Below are positions 25,085-34,182 of a stretch of 64,000 bases of DNA, piece by piece. The stretch lies in the NCBI RefSeq assembly GCF_900115395.1, contig NZ_FOWE01000002.1:469886-533885 (forward strand). Direction: 5' to 3'. The notes beneath the pieces were generated by a model, which had not been told where the DNA came from, ran no database searches, and worked only from the letters and a program-made list of their open reading frames with translations. The DNA is from Geodermatophilus obscurus. GTDB taxonomy: Bacteria; Actinomycetota; Actinomycetes; Mycobacteriales; Geodermatophilaceae. The stretch's first letter is position 1. Every line of letters starts with the position of its first letter. The translations under genes were made by a program, and so were the position numbers.

Positions 25085-25122
25085 GACCGCCTCCTACCCG
25101 CCGGACGGCGGTCGACCCGGGC

Positions 25123-26337
25123 TCAGGCGGCGGTGTCCAGCCGCCCCGCCACCTCCGCGCGCCACCGCCGGACGTCGGCGGTCACCCGCGCGGACTCGCG
25201 GCGGTCGGCGCGCCGGACGGCGAGCGCCAGGACGCATCCGGCCAGGGCCAGCGCGGCCCCCACCCAGATCGGCGCGGTGTAGCCGAGGCCGAGGGACAGC
25301 ACCAGCGCGCCCAGCGCCGCGCCGATGGCGTTGGCCACGTTGAACGCGGCCTGGTTGGCCGCCGACACCAGGCTGCCGCCGCGCACCCGGGCGGCCTCGA
25401 TGACGCCGTTCTGCACGACCGGGCCCATCGCGAACGACACCAGGCCGAAGAGCACCAGCAGGACGACGGCCGCGGCGGGCGTGCGCGCCAACAGCGCGAA
25501 GGCGGTCAGGGTGAGCGAGGTGAGCAGCAGCCCGACGACGACGAAGGAGGAGCCGAAGCGGTCGCCCAGCCGCCCGCCGGCCAGGGTGCCCACGGTGGTC
25601 CCGACGCCGAAGAGCCCCAGCACCGGCGTCACCCAGCCCTCGGACAGGCCGGCCAGCTCGGTGAGGATGGGGCTGACGTAGCTGTAGACGGCGAACAGGG
25701 CGGCGAACCCGACCATCGTCAGCGTCAGGACCAGCCAGACCTGCCGACGGCGGAAGGCGGACAGCTCGCTGCGCAGGTCGCCCCGCTCGCCGGTGCCCGC
25801 CGGCAGCCAGGCGAGCAGGCCGGCGATGGTGACCAGCCCGATGACGGCGATGCCACCGAACACCAGCCGCCAGCTCAGCTGCTGGGCGACGAACGTGCCG
25901 AGCGGGACCCCGGCGACGTTGGCCAGCGTCAGGCCGGTGATCATCAGCGAGATCGCCCGCGTGGCCCGCTCCGGCGCCACCAGGGCCCGCGCGGCCACCG
26001 CCCCGACGCCGAAGAACGCGCCGTGCATCAGCGCCGTCAGCACCCGCGCGGCGACCAGGGTCTCGTAGGTCGGCGCCAGCGCCGACAGGGCGTTGCCGAC
26101 GGTGAACACCACCATCAGCGCGACCAGCGTCTGCCGCGGCGGGAAGCGCACCCCGAGCGCGGTCAGCGTCGGCGCGCCGACGACCACGCCGATCGCGTAG
26201 GCGGAGATGAGCAGGCCGACGGCCGACACCGAGACGCCGAGGCCGTCGGCGATCTGGGGCAGCATGCCCATGACCACGAACTCGGTGGTGCCGATGCCGA
26301 AGGCGCCGATGGCGAGGGCGAGCAGGCCGCGGGGCAC
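25123..26337 (-). CDS. MFS transporter (AraJ/YdhP-like drug or sugar exporter)
   Basis: 404 residues, 12 predicted membrane segments. It starts with VPRGLLALAIGAFGIGTTEFVVMG, the classic first helix of this DHA1 family. GTG 26337 is chosen because GGAG lies 7 bases upstream and the protein then begins just like its relatives; a frame to 26424 exists. Likely proton-driven export of small molecules. Transcribed ahead of the aldo/keto reductase gene, 38 bases away. Confidence 0.85.
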   Translation of the reverse strand: MPRGLLALAIGAFGIGTTEFVVMGMLPQIADGLGVSVSAVGLLISAYAIGVVVGAPTLTALGVRFPPRQTLVALMVVFTVGNALSALAPTYETLVAARVLTALMHGAFFGVGAVAARALVAPERATRAISLMITGLTLANVAGVPLGTFVAQQLSWRLVFGGIAVIGLVTIAGLLAWLPAGTGERGDLRSELSAFRRRQVWLVLTLTMVGFAALFAVYSYVSPILTELAGLSEGWVTPVLGLFGVGTTVGTLAGGRLGDRFGSSFVVVGLLLTSLTLTAFALLARTPAAAVVLLVLFGLVSFAMGPVVQNGVIEAARVRGGSLVSAANQAAFNVANAIGAALGALVLSLGLGYTAPIWVGAALALAGCVLALAVRRADRRESARVTADVRRWRAEVAGRLDTAA

Positions 26338-26475
26338 GGGGGGACTCCAGGGGACGACGACGGGTGCGGGACGGACGGGAACGGACGTCGTCGTCCGGAG
26401 CGGTCCTACCGGAGGGCAAGGCACCGGCCGCGCGGAGCATGCCCCGCGGGCCGGTGGTCCTCCTCACGCGGGGCC

Positions 26476-27654
26476 TCAGGGCTGCAGCAGCACCTTGACC
26501 GCGCCGTCCTTCTTCTCGCGGAAGTCGGCGTAGGCCTGCGGTGCCTGCTCCAGCGGCACGCGGTGGGTGGCGAAGTCGTCGACGCCGAGGGGATCGTCGT
26601 CGACCAGCAGCGGCAGGATGTCGGGCACCCACCGCCAGACGTTGGCCTGGCCCATGCGCAGCTGGATCTGCTTGTCGAACATGTTCGACAGCGGCATCGG
26701 GTCGGTGGCCCCGCCGTAGACGCCCGACAGCGAGACCGTCCCGCCGCGCCGGACCGCCTCGATCGCCGTGTTCAGCGCGGCCAGCCGGTCGATGCCGGCG
26801 ACCTTCATCACCGGCGCCATGATCGCGTCCGGGATGACGGCTGTCGCCTTCTGGGCGATGCGGGCCACCGGGGAGCCGTGCGCCTCCATGCCGACGGCGT
26901 CGATCACCGCGTCGGCGCCCCGCCCGTCGGTGCGGTCGCGGATCTCGGCGACGACGTCGGCCTGGTCGGTGGAGCGGATCACCTCGGTGCCGCGGGCGGT
27001 GGCGCGCTCGAGCCGCTCGGGGACGACGTCGACCCCGACGACCCGGAGGCCGAGGTGCGCGGCGATGCGGGTGCACATGTCACCGATCGGGCCCAGTCCC
27101 AGGACCAGCAGCGTGCCGCCGGGCGGCGTCGCCGCGTACTGCACCGCCTGCCAGGAGGTCGGCAGCACGTCGGAGAGGTAGACGAACCGGTCGTCGGAGG
27201 GACCGTCGGGCACCTTGATGGGCAGCGTGTTGCCGAACGGCACCCGCAGGTACTCGGCCTGGCCGCCGGGCACCTGCCCGTAGAGCTTGGTGTAGCCGAA
27301 CAGCGAGGCGCCGAAGCCCTGCTCGCGGTTCTGCGTGGTCTCGCACTGCGACTGCAGGCCCTGCGAGCACATCCAGCAGGTCCCGCAGGAGATGTTGAAC
27401 GGCACGACGACGCGGTCGCCGGGCTTCACGGCGGTCACCGCGGAGCCGACCTCGCGGACGACGCCCATGGGCTCGTGACCCATGACATCGCCCTTCGTCA
27501 TGAACGGCGCCATCACCTCGATGAGGTGGAGGTCGGACCCGCAGATGCCGCTGGAGGTGATCTCGACGATCACGTCGGTGTCGTCCTGCAGCGTCGGGTC
27601 GGGGACGGTGTCGACCTGTACGTCGGCACGTCCGTGCCAGGTGACTGCGCGCAC
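26476..27654 (-). CDS. Zinc-dependent alcohol dehydrogenase, formaldehyde dehydrogenase-like
   Basis: 392 residues. Catalytic zinc ligands lie in SSGICGSDLH (near residue 39) and GHEPMG (near 62); the structural zinc Cys are CGTCWMCSQGLQSQC (near 93-107). NAD-binding is LGLGPIGDMC near 180. The arrangement with a long insert is like glutathione-independent formaldehyde dehydrogenases. GTG start at 27654 with GAGGAG 7 bases upstream. Single gene unit. Confidence 0.9.
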   Translation of the reverse strand: MRAVTWHGRADVQVDTVPDPTLQDDTDVIVEITSSGICGSDLHLIEVMAPFMTKGDVMGHEPMGVVREVGSAVTAVKPGDRVVVPFNISCGTCWMCSQGLQSQCETTQNREQGFGASLFGYTKLYGQVPGGQAEYLRVPFGNTLPIKVPDGPSDDRFVYLSDVLPTSWQAVQYAATPPGGTLLVLGLGPIGDMCTRIAAHLGLRVVGVDVVPERLERATARGTEVIRSTDQADVVAEIRDRTDGRGADAVIDAVGMEAHGSPVARIAQKATAVIPDAIMAPVMKVAGIDRLAALNTAIEAVRRGGTVSLSGVYGGATDPMPLSNMFDKQIQLRMGQANVWRWVPDILPLLVDDDPLGVDDFATHRVPLEQAPQAYADFREKKDGAVKVLLQP

Positions 27655-27953
27655 TGGTGCTCTCCTCGGATCGCCGGACGGGAGTGCTGTCAAGGGGGTG
27701 TCCACGCCCCTCGTGCCCCCTGTGGGCCTCATCGCTCCTGATCAGCGCCCCACGCGGCGCGTCCCTCACTGAGCGTCGCTCGAGTTGGACGCAGCGTCGA
27801 AGGAGGCGGGAACGGCCAGGTGGCGCACGCCACACAACCGCTCGGCCGTACCCGCCCTCGCAGATCACGAACCGGTCACGGCGTGTTTACATGGGCCCCG
27901 CCCGCTCCCCCGGGCACCGCACGACGTCCCTGTCCCCGACGGAAGCCAGGTGC

Positions 27954-29141
27954 ATGACCGAGCTCCACCCCGACCGCCTCCTCGAGGGAGGAACGGCCCC
28001 GCATCCGACCGCGGCCGGCTCCTCCCGCAGGGCCTCGGCGGCGTCGCCCGACCGGCGACGCGCCCCGGCCGGGACGGCGGCCCAGCACACGCCCCCCCAG
28101 CGACGTCAGGGGGAGACGTCGCCGACCGGGGAGGCCGTGCACCCCGCACCCGCCCCCCGCCCGCGCCCCACGCCGTACCCGCGGCCCGCCGCCGGGCTCG
28201 AGGTCCGCGCGGTCGTCGTCGGGGACCCCGGCACCCGGGACGACCCCGAGCCGCCGGTCACCGCCGTCGCCGACGCCACCGACCTGGTCGTGGCCGCCGA
28301 CGCGCAGGCGCTGGCCGCCGTCACCGCCGCGGCCGGCCCGGCTCACGGCGACGACGCCGAGCCGGTGCCTGGCCTCCGGAGCCGCCGTCCGGTCTCGCGC
28401 GCGCCGCGGCCGCCGCGCCGCCGTCCGGCCTGGTACCTCGCCGCCGCGCTCGTCGGCGCCGTCGGGCTGGGCGCCTCCGCCGCCGGCGACCACGTGGCCC
28501 GCGCCGACGGCCCCGAGCCGGTCAGCGCGTCGGTGAGTGTCGCCGAGGAGCTCGGCATCGGCGGCAGCGACCTGTCGGCGCCCGCCGAGGCCGCCACCCT
28601 CCGCTCCGACGCCGTCCTGCTCGGCGAGGTCACCGCCAGCCGCACCGCCCGGGAGGCCGAGGAGGCCGCCGCCGCCCAGGCGCAGGCCGAGGCCGACCGG
28701 GTCGCCGCCGAGGCGGCTGCCGCCGCGGCCGCCGAGGCCGCGCGGCCGCGCACGGTGCTGCCGGTGGCCGGTGGCCGCCTGACCAGCACCTTCGGTCCCC
28801 GCTGGGGCAACCTGCACGCCGGCATCGACCTCGCCGCGCCGATGCTCACGCCCGAGTACGCCGCGGCCGACGGGGTGGTCCTCGAGGCGGGCCCGGCCAG
28901 CGGCTACGGCAACGTCGTCTACATCCAGCACGAGAACGGCGACGTCACCGTCTACGGGCACATGGAGCAGATCCTCGTGCAGCCCGGCCAGGTCGTCCGC
29001 GCCGGCGACACGATCGCCCTCCTGGGCAACCGCGGCCAGTCGACCGGGCCGCACCTGCACTTCGAGGTGATCGTCGGGGGCCCGGGCGGGCAGAAGGTCG
29101 ACCCCGTGCCGTGGCTGCAGGAGCGCGGCCTCGCCGTCTAG
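27954..29141 (+). CDS. Membrane-anchored M23 family peptidase
   Basis: 395 residues. Residues 1-150 are Arg/Pro/Ala-rich and of low complexity, probably cytoplasmic. One membrane segment follows (WYLAAALVGAVGLGASAAG near 162-180), then an Ala/Glu-rich helix (near 220-262). The C-terminal LytM domain has HAGIDLAAP (near 285) and GPHLHFEV (near 363), the zinc motifs HxxxD and HxH. It should cut peptidoglycan cross-bridges outside the cell. The 220-base upstream region has no clear riboswitch. Confidence 0.87.
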   Translation: MTELHPDRLLEGGTAPHPTAAGSSRRASAASPDRRRAPAGTAAQHTPPQRRQGETSPTGEAVHPAPAPRPRPTPYPRPAAGLEVRAVVVGDPGTRDDPEPPVTAVADATDLVVAADAQALAAVTAAAGPAHGDDAEPVPGLRSRRPVSRAPRPPRRRPAWYLAAALVGAVGLGASAAGDHVARADGPEPVSASVSVAEELGIGGSDLSAPAEAATLRSDAVLLGEVTASRTAREAEEAAAAQAQAEADRVAAEAAAAAAAEAARPRTVLPVAGGRLTSTFGPRWGNLHAGIDLAAPMLTPEYAAADGVVLEAGPASGYGNVVYIQHENGDVTVYGHMEQILVQPGQVVRAGDTIALLGNRGQSTGPHLHFEVIVGGPGGQKVDPVPWLQERGLAV

Positions 29142-29152
29142 CCCGAGGACAC

Positions 29153-29183
29153 CCCACCCGGCCGGGGACACTGGTCGGGTGGG
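29153..29183 (+). promoter_or_regulatory. Hairpin that partly overlaps the ribosome site of the CDF gene
   Basis: CCCACCCG (29153-29160) pairs with CGGGTGGG (29176-29183) over a 15-base loop. The right arm runs into the GGGAGGT ribosome site of the gene at 29194, so folding could limit translation or end transcription of the peptidase gene. Confidence 0.35.
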
Positions 29184-29193
29184 AGGTGGGCCG

Positions 29194-30111
29194 ATGGGTG
29201 CGGGGCACGCGCACGGGCACGGCACCGCCGCCGGCGCCTCGCGCGGGCGGCTGGCGGCGGTCCTCGGGCTGACCCTGGCCGTCTTCGTCGCGGAGGTCGT
29301 CGGCGCGGTGGTGTCCGGGTCGCTGGCGCTGCTCGCCGACGCCGGCCACATGGCCACCGACGCCCTCGGGATCGGCCTGGCCCTCGGCGCGGTGACGCTC
29401 GCGCAGCGCCCGGCCCGCGGCCGCAGGACGTTCGGCTGGCAGCGCGTGGAGATCCTCGCCGCGGTCGCCAACGGGCTGCTGCTCACCAGCGTCGCCGTCG
29501 TCGTGGTCGTCGAGGCGGTGCGCCGGATCGGGGACCCGCCAGAGATCGACTCCACCGTGGTGCTCGCCGTCGCCGCCGTCGGACTGGTCGCCAACCTCGC
29601 CGGGCTGGCCCTCCTGCACCGCCGGCGCCAGGGGTCGCTGGCCGTGCGCGGCGCCCACCTCGAGGTCCTCGGCGACGCGCTCGGCTCGGTCGCCGTCCTC
29701 GTCGCCGGCGGCGTCGTCGCGCTCACCGGGTGGACGCCGGCCGACACCGTCGCGGCCCTGCTGGTCGGCTGCCTCGTCCTGCCCCGCGCCTGGGCGCTGC
29801 TGCGGGAGTCCCTCGACGTGCTGCTCGAGGCCGCGCCCCGCGACGTCGACCTCGACCGGGTGCGCGCCCACCTGCTGGGCGTCGACGGCGTCGTCGGGGT
29901 CCACGACCTGCACGCCTGGACGATCACCTCGGGGCTGCCGGTGCTCTCGGCGCACGTCGTCGTCAGCGACGAGGCGCTGGCGGCCGGGCACGGCGGGTGG
30001 GTCCTCGACGCGCTCGGCGCCTGCCTCGGCGACCACTTCGACGTCGCGCACTGCACCTTCCAGATCGAGGCGGAGGCGCACGCCGACCACGAGGCCCCCG
30101 TCCACGACTGA
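29194..30111 (+). CDS. Cation diffusion facilitator, zinc/cadmium exporter (CzcD/ZitB type)
   Basis: 305 residues. A His-rich start (HAHGHG) is followed by six membrane segments. Zinc-binding residues are in ALLADAGHMATDA (HxxxD, near 46-58) and VLGDALGSVAV (HxxxD-type, near 153, preceded by GAHLE). The C-terminal cytoplasmic domain has VHDLHAWTI near 240. ATG 29194 is chosen since GGAGGT lies 6 bases upstream. It exports zinc in exchange for protons. Confidence 0.92.
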   Translation: MGAGHAHGHGTAAGASRGRLAAVLGLTLAVFVAEVVGAVVSGSLALLADAGHMATDALGIGLALGAVTLAQRPARGRRTFGWQRVEILAAVANGLLLTSVAVVVVVEAVRRIGDPPEIDSTVVLAVAAVGLVANLAGLALLHRRRQGSLAVRGAHLEVLGDALGSVAVLVAGGVVALTGWTPADTVAALLVGCLVLPRAWALLRESLDVLLEAAPRDVDLDRVRAHLLGVDGVVGVHDLHAWTITSGLPVLSAHVVVSDEALAAGHGGWVLDALGACLGDHFDVAHCTFQIEAEAHADHEAPVHD

Positions 30112-30153
30112 ACCGGGACGACGGATCCGGGCGGACCTGCCACCCTGCCGGAG

Positions 30154-30888
30154 GTGACGGCCGACGTGTGGACCGCCCAGGTGGCGCAGGGGTACGACGC
30201 GGCGTCGGCCGACGTGTACGCCCCGGAGGTCCTGGGGCCGACGGTCGACTTCCTCGCCCGCCGGGCGGGCGACCGCCCCGCACTCGAGTTCGGGATCGGC
30301 ACCGGCCGGGTGGCCCTGCCGCTGGCCGCCCGGGGTGTGCCGGTCGCCGGGATCGAGCTGTCCGAGCCCATGGCTGCGGAGCTCCGGCGGAAGCCGGGTG
30401 GCCACGCGATCCCGGTCACGATCGGCGACATGGCCACCACGACCGCACCCGGACGGTTCGGCCTGGTCTACGCCGTCTACAACGCCCTGACCCTCCTGCT
30501 CACGCAGGCCGAGCAGGTGCGGTGCGTGCGCAACGCCGCCGCGCACCTGGAGCCCGGCGGCCTGCTCGTGGCCGAGGTCTTCGTCCCGCAGCTGCAGCGG
30601 CTCCCGCCGGGCGAGACCGCTCGGCCCTCGCGCGTCAGCGAGCACCACCTGGTGTTCGACGTGTACGACGTGGTCGAGCAGCGGGTGACCTCCCACCACC
30701 ACGTCGTCGCGGACGGGCGTGCCTCGACGTTCCGGTCACCGCACCGGTACGTGTGGCCCGCCGAGCTCGACCTCATGGCCCGGCTCGCGGGCCTGCACCG
30801 CACCGAGCGGTGGGCCGGCTGGACCGGTGCGCCCCTCACCGCCGACAGCGCCTCCGCCGTCTCGGTCTGGCAGAAGCCGGCCGGGTGA
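30154..30888 (+). CDS. Class I SAM-dependent methyltransferase
   Basis: 244 residues. The N-terminus has a YDAASADVY capping segment; motif I is ALEFGIGTGRVALPLA near residue 45. Residues FGLVYAVYNAL near 105 and HLEPGGLLVAEVF near 130 complete the Rossmann core. The family is common in actinobacteria with unknown substrates. GTG start, no clear ribosome-binding site. Confidence 0.87.
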   Translation: MTADVWTAQVAQGYDAASADVYAPEVLGPTVDFLARRAGDRPALEFGIGTGRVALPLAARGVPVAGIELSEPMAAELRRKPGGHAIPVTIGDMATTTAPGRFGLVYAVYNALTLLLTQAEQVRCVRNAAAHLEPGGLLVAEVFVPQLQRLPPGETARPSRVSEHHLVFDVYDVVEQRVTSHHHVVADGRASTFRSPHRYVWPAELDLMARLAGLHRTERWAGWTGAPLTADSASAVSVWQKPAG

Positions 30889-30963
30889 GGGCCGGTCGCC
30901 GACCGCCCGGCTGCCCGCACGGTGGGACAGTGGAGGGCAGATCGCACAGAACCGGAGGTAGCG

Positions 30964-31920
30964 GTGGAGCACGGGCACCACTCGGGCATGTGGCTGCCCG
31001 ACGAGCCACCCACGTGGGGACGGATGTTCCTGCCGCACCTCGACGCGTGGTCGGTGCTGCCGGTGCTCGCCCTGCTCGGCGTGCTCGCCTACGTGGTGGG
31101 CGTGGTCCGGCTCCGCCGGTCGGGCGTGGCCTGGCCGTGGTGGCGGACGGCGTCGTGGGTGGCCGGGTGCCTGTCGCTGTTCGCCGTCACCGGCACGTGG
31201 CTCCACGGCTACGCGATGGTGCTGTTCAGCGTGCACATGGCCCAGCACATGGTGCTGTCGATGGTGGCCCCGCTGCTCCTGCTGCTCGGCTGCCCGGTGA
31301 CCCTCGCGCTGCGGACGCTGCCGCGGGGCAGGGGAGTGGCGGGGGTGCCGCGGGCGCTGCTGCTCGACGCGCTGCACAGCCGGCTCGCGCGGTTCGTGTC
31401 CCACCCGGCGTTCACGCTGCCGCTGTTCCTCGTCAGCCTCTACGGCGTCTACTTCACGCCCGTCTTCGACGCCCTGATGGGCGACCCGATCGGGCACCAG
31501 TTCATGCTCGCGCACTTCACCGCGACCGGGTTGCTGTTCTTCGGGCCGATCCTCGCCCAGGACCCGTGGCCCCGGCAGGTCGGTCATGCCGGCCGGATGC
31601 TCGAGCTGCTGATCCCGATGCCGTTGCACGCCTTCTTCGGCGTCGCGATCATGATGTCGTCGTCGCTGGTGGTGCAGACCTTCGTCGACCCGCCCGCCGC
31701 CTGGGGCGTCGACCCGCTCACCGACCAGAACACCGCCGGCAGCATCGCCTGGTCCTTCGGCGAGCTGCCGACGGTGCTGGTCCTCGCCGTCGTGCTCTTC
31801 AGCTGGATGCGCTCGGAGGAGCGCCGCGGCCGCCGCATCGACCGGGTGGCCGCCCGCACCGACGACGCCGAGCGGGAGGCCTACAACGCCCGGCTCAGGG
31901 CGATGGCGGCTCGCAGGTGA
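30964..31920 (+). CDS. Cytochrome c oxidase assembly protein, CtaG-like (PF09678)
   Basis: 318 residues with about seven membrane segments. An N-terminal His/Met cluster (HGHHSGMW) and internal MAQHMVLSMVAP, HPAFTLPLF and LAHF motifs match the caa3_CtaG family that helps insert copper into cytochrome oxidase. GGAGGT lies 4 bases before the GTG. The ctaD gene is 5 kb away in the same window. The other actinobacterial role of this family is copper import together with a YcnJ-type partner; no such partner is seen. Confidence 0.9.
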   Translation: MEHGHHSGMWLPDEPPTWGRMFLPHLDAWSVLPVLALLGVLAYVVGVVRLRRSGVAWPWWRTASWVAGCLSLFAVTGTWLHGYAMVLFSVHMAQHMVLSMVAPLLLLLGCPVTLALRTLPRGRGVAGVPRALLLDALHSRLARFVSHPAFTLPLFLVSLYGVYFTPVFDALMGDPIGHQFMLAHFTATGLLFFGPILAQDPWPRQVGHAGRMLELLIPMPLHAFFGVAIMMSSSLVVQTFVDPPAAWGVDPLTDQNTAGSIAWSFGELPTVLVLAVVLFSWMRSEERRGRRIDRVAARTDDAEREAYNARLRAMAARR

Positions 31921-31926
31921 CGTGCT

Positions 31927-31992
31927 GGAACGGCCCCGCTGCAGGGGCCCGCGCCGAGCTCGCGAGGTGTGGGGCGCAGCGGGGTCCTTCCT
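31927..31992 (-). repeat. Dispersed palindromic 3'-end repeat, copy D
   Basis: Read on the minus strand it starts directly after the stop of the MFS gene and ends 7 bases from the stop of the convergent CtaG gene. Arms of 9 bp (31934-31942 and 31976-31984) pair perfectly. The right-hand part GGGCCCCTGCAG..CCGTTCC is nearly identical to copy B at 62457. It can serve both converging genes as a terminator. Confidence 0.65.
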
Positions 31993-33597
31993 TCAGCCGA
32001 CGTGCACGGGGGCGTCGCCGGCGGGGATGTCGTCCTTCGTCGCCTTGATCAGCAGCCCGGCCACCACCGCGCCGGCGACCAGCAGGCCGGCCGGCCAGAT
32101 GAAGGCCGTGGTGTAGCCCTCCACCTGGCCCTGCAGGCCCACCGCCGGGTCCTGCGGGTTCGCGCCCGAGGTCAGCGCGTCCGCGGTGAAGGCGCTGATC
32201 GCGCCGACCGACAGCGAGGCCAGGACCGCGGTGCCGATGGAGGCGCCCACCTGCTGGGTCGCGTTGAGCACCGCGCTGGCGGCCCCGGCGTCGCTCTCCC
32301 CGACGCCCACGAGCGCCAGGTTGGACAGCGGCACGAACGTGAAGCCCAGACCCAGGCCCAGCAGCAGCTGACCGGGGAACGGGAGCGTCCAGAAGCTGGT
32401 GTCCAGACCGACGAACGACAGGGTGAATCGCCCGGCCGCCGCGAGCAGCCCACCGGCCACCATCAGCGGCTTGGGCCCGATCCGCGGGGTGAGCACGCTG
32501 GCAGCGCCGGCCGAGACGAACACGCCCAGCGTCGTCGGCAGCGAGGCCAGACCGGCCTGCACCGGCGTGTAGGCGAGCACCTGCTGGAAGTACAGGCTCA
32601 GGAAGAAGAACGCCCCGATGAGCCCGGCGCCGACCAGCGTGGAGGTGAGGTAGGCGCCCCCGCGGTTGCGGTCGAGCACGATGCGCATCGGCAGCAGCGG
32701 GTTGCGGGTGCGCAGCTCCAGGACGACGAACAGCGCGACGAGCACCAGGCCCGCGACGATGAACACCCACGCCGGCCCGTCGGTCCAGCCGCTCTCGGGG
32801 GTGACGATGGTGCGGGTGCCCTGCGCCGCCGCCTGCGCGTTCGCGGCCGCGGCCTCGGCGGCGTTCGTCTGCGAGGCCTCCGCGACCCGGGTGAAGCCGT
32901 AGACGATCGACGCCAGGCCGAGCGTGATCACGACGGCGCCGGGGATGTCGTACTTCGTCTCCCCGGGCGCCTTGCTCTCCGGCACGATCGGGATGGCCAG
33001 GGCGATGGCGAGCAGCGCCACCGGCAGGTTCACCCAGAAGCACCAGCGCCAGTCGGCGTACTCGGTGAGGACGCCGCCGAGCAGCAGCCCGACCGCCGAC
33101 CCGCCGCCGGCGATGGCGCCGTAGACGCCGAAGGCCTTGGCCCGCTCCTTGGGGTCGGTGAACAGCACGGTGAGCAGCGCCAGCGACGCGGGCGCCAGCA
33201 GCGCGCCGAAGACGCCCTGCAGCGCGCGGGCGCCGAAGAGCATCGCCTCGTTCTGCGCGAGACCGCCGATCGCCGAGGCGACGGCGAAGCCGGCCGCGCC
33301 GACGAGGTAGGTGCGCTTGCGGCCCCAGAAGTCGGCGATGCGGCCGCCGAGGAGCAGGAAGCCGCCGAAGGTCAGGGTGTAGGCGGTGACGATCCACTGC
33401 TGGGTCGCCGCGCTGATGTCGAGCCCGCCCTGGGACTCGGGCGCGGACACGGCCGGCAGGGCGATGTTGACGATGGTCGCGTCGAGGATGACCAGCAGGA
33501 CGGTCATGGCGATGACGCCGAGGGCCAGCCAGCGCTTCTCGTAGGGCTCCGCGGCCGGGGTGTCCGGGGACGCGGGGGTGGACGACGGGTGGGTCAT
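31993..33597 (-). CDS. MFS transporter of the DHA2 (EmrB/QacA) family, 14 segments
   Basis: 534 residues from ATG at 33597 (MTHPSS) with a GAGGA site upstream; longer frames are unsupported. It has the family motif LDATIVNIALPAV near residue 40 (motif D1), RIADFWGRKRTYL near 93 (motif A) and GPAL-type motif C. Fourteen membrane helices fit a drug exporter driven by protons. Divergent from the phosphodiesterase gene. The substrate is unknown. Confidence 0.92.
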   Translation of the reverse strand: MTHPSSTPASPDTPAAEPYEKRWLALGVIAMTVLLVILDATIVNIALPAVSAPESQGGLDISAATQQWIVTAYTLTFGGFLLLGGRIADFWGRKRTYLVGAAGFAVASAIGGLAQNEAMLFGARALQGVFGALLAPASLALLTVLFTDPKERAKAFGVYGAIAGGGSAVGLLLGGVLTEYADWRWCFWVNLPVALLAIALAIPIVPESKAPGETKYDIPGAVVITLGLASIVYGFTRVAEASQTNAAEAAAANAQAAAQGTRTIVTPESGWTDGPAWVFIVAGLVLVALFVVLELRTRNPLLPMRIVLDRNRGGAYLTSTLVGAGLIGAFFFLSLYFQQVLAYTPVQAGLASLPTTLGVFVSAGAASVLTPRIGPKPLMVAGGLLAAAGRFTLSFVGLDTSFWTLPFPGQLLLGLGLGFTFVPLSNLALVGVGESDAGAASAVLNATQQVGASIGTAVLASLSVGAISAFTADALTSGANPQDPAVGLQGQVEGYTTAFIWPAGLLVAGAVVAGLLIKATKDDIPAGDAPVHVG

Positions 33598-33678
33598 GGA
33601 GGTCCTCGGGAACTGGTGCGGGAGGGCGGCCGAGGTCGTCAGCCGCTCCCGGACGTAGCGGCCTGGGACCATCGTCCG

Positions 33679-34182
33679 GTGCCCGTCTCGATGGTGGTGA
33701 CCGCCGACACGCACCTGCCGAAGCGCGCGCGTGACCTACCTCATGTGCTGTGGACGGCGATCGACGCCGCGGACCTCGTCGTGCACGCCGGCGACTGGGT
33801 CGACGTCGCCCTGCTCGACCTGCTGGAGGCCCGCGCGCGGCGGCTCCTCGCCGTCCACGGCAACAACGACCACGGCGCGCTGCGGGAGCGGCTGCCCGAG
33901 GTCGCGCGCGCCGAGGTCGAGGGCGTGCGCCTGGCCGTCGTCCACGAGACCGGCGACGCCACGGGCCGCGAGCGCCGCTGCGCCGCCCGGTTCCCCGACA
34001 CCGACGTGCTCTTCTTCGGCCACAGCCACATCCCCTGGGACACCACGACGAGCACGGGCCTGCGGTTGCTCAACCCCGGCTCGCCCACCGACCGCCGCCG
34101 GCAGCCCCACTGCACGTTCCTCACCGCCGTCCTCGACGCCGGGGCGCTCACCCGGGTGACCCTCCACCCCGTCGCCCGGTGA
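33679..34182 (+). CDS. YfcE/MJ0936-type metallophosphoesterase
   Basis: 167 residues. Metal ligands appear in order: TADTH (D-x-H, near 9), HAGDW (near 37), GNND (near 61), and FGHSHIPW (GHxH near 113). YfcE proteins hydrolyse phosphodiesters. GTG at 33679 starts the protein like its relatives. The stop overlaps the next GTG by GTGA, so translation of the next gene is coupled. Confidence 0.9.
   Translation: MPVSMVVTADTHLPKRARDLPHVLWTAIDAADLVVHAGDWVDVALLDLLEARARRLLAVHGNNDHGALRERLPEVARAEVEGVRLAVVHETGDATGRERRCAARFPDTDVLFFGHSHIPWDTTTSTGLRLLNPGSPTDRRRQPHCTFLTAVLDAGALTRVTLHPVAR

Noticed and set aside
27733..27953. ydaO/c-di-AMP riboswitch before the M23 peptidase
   Set aside because: The conserved core of the ydaO motif could not be found in this interval.
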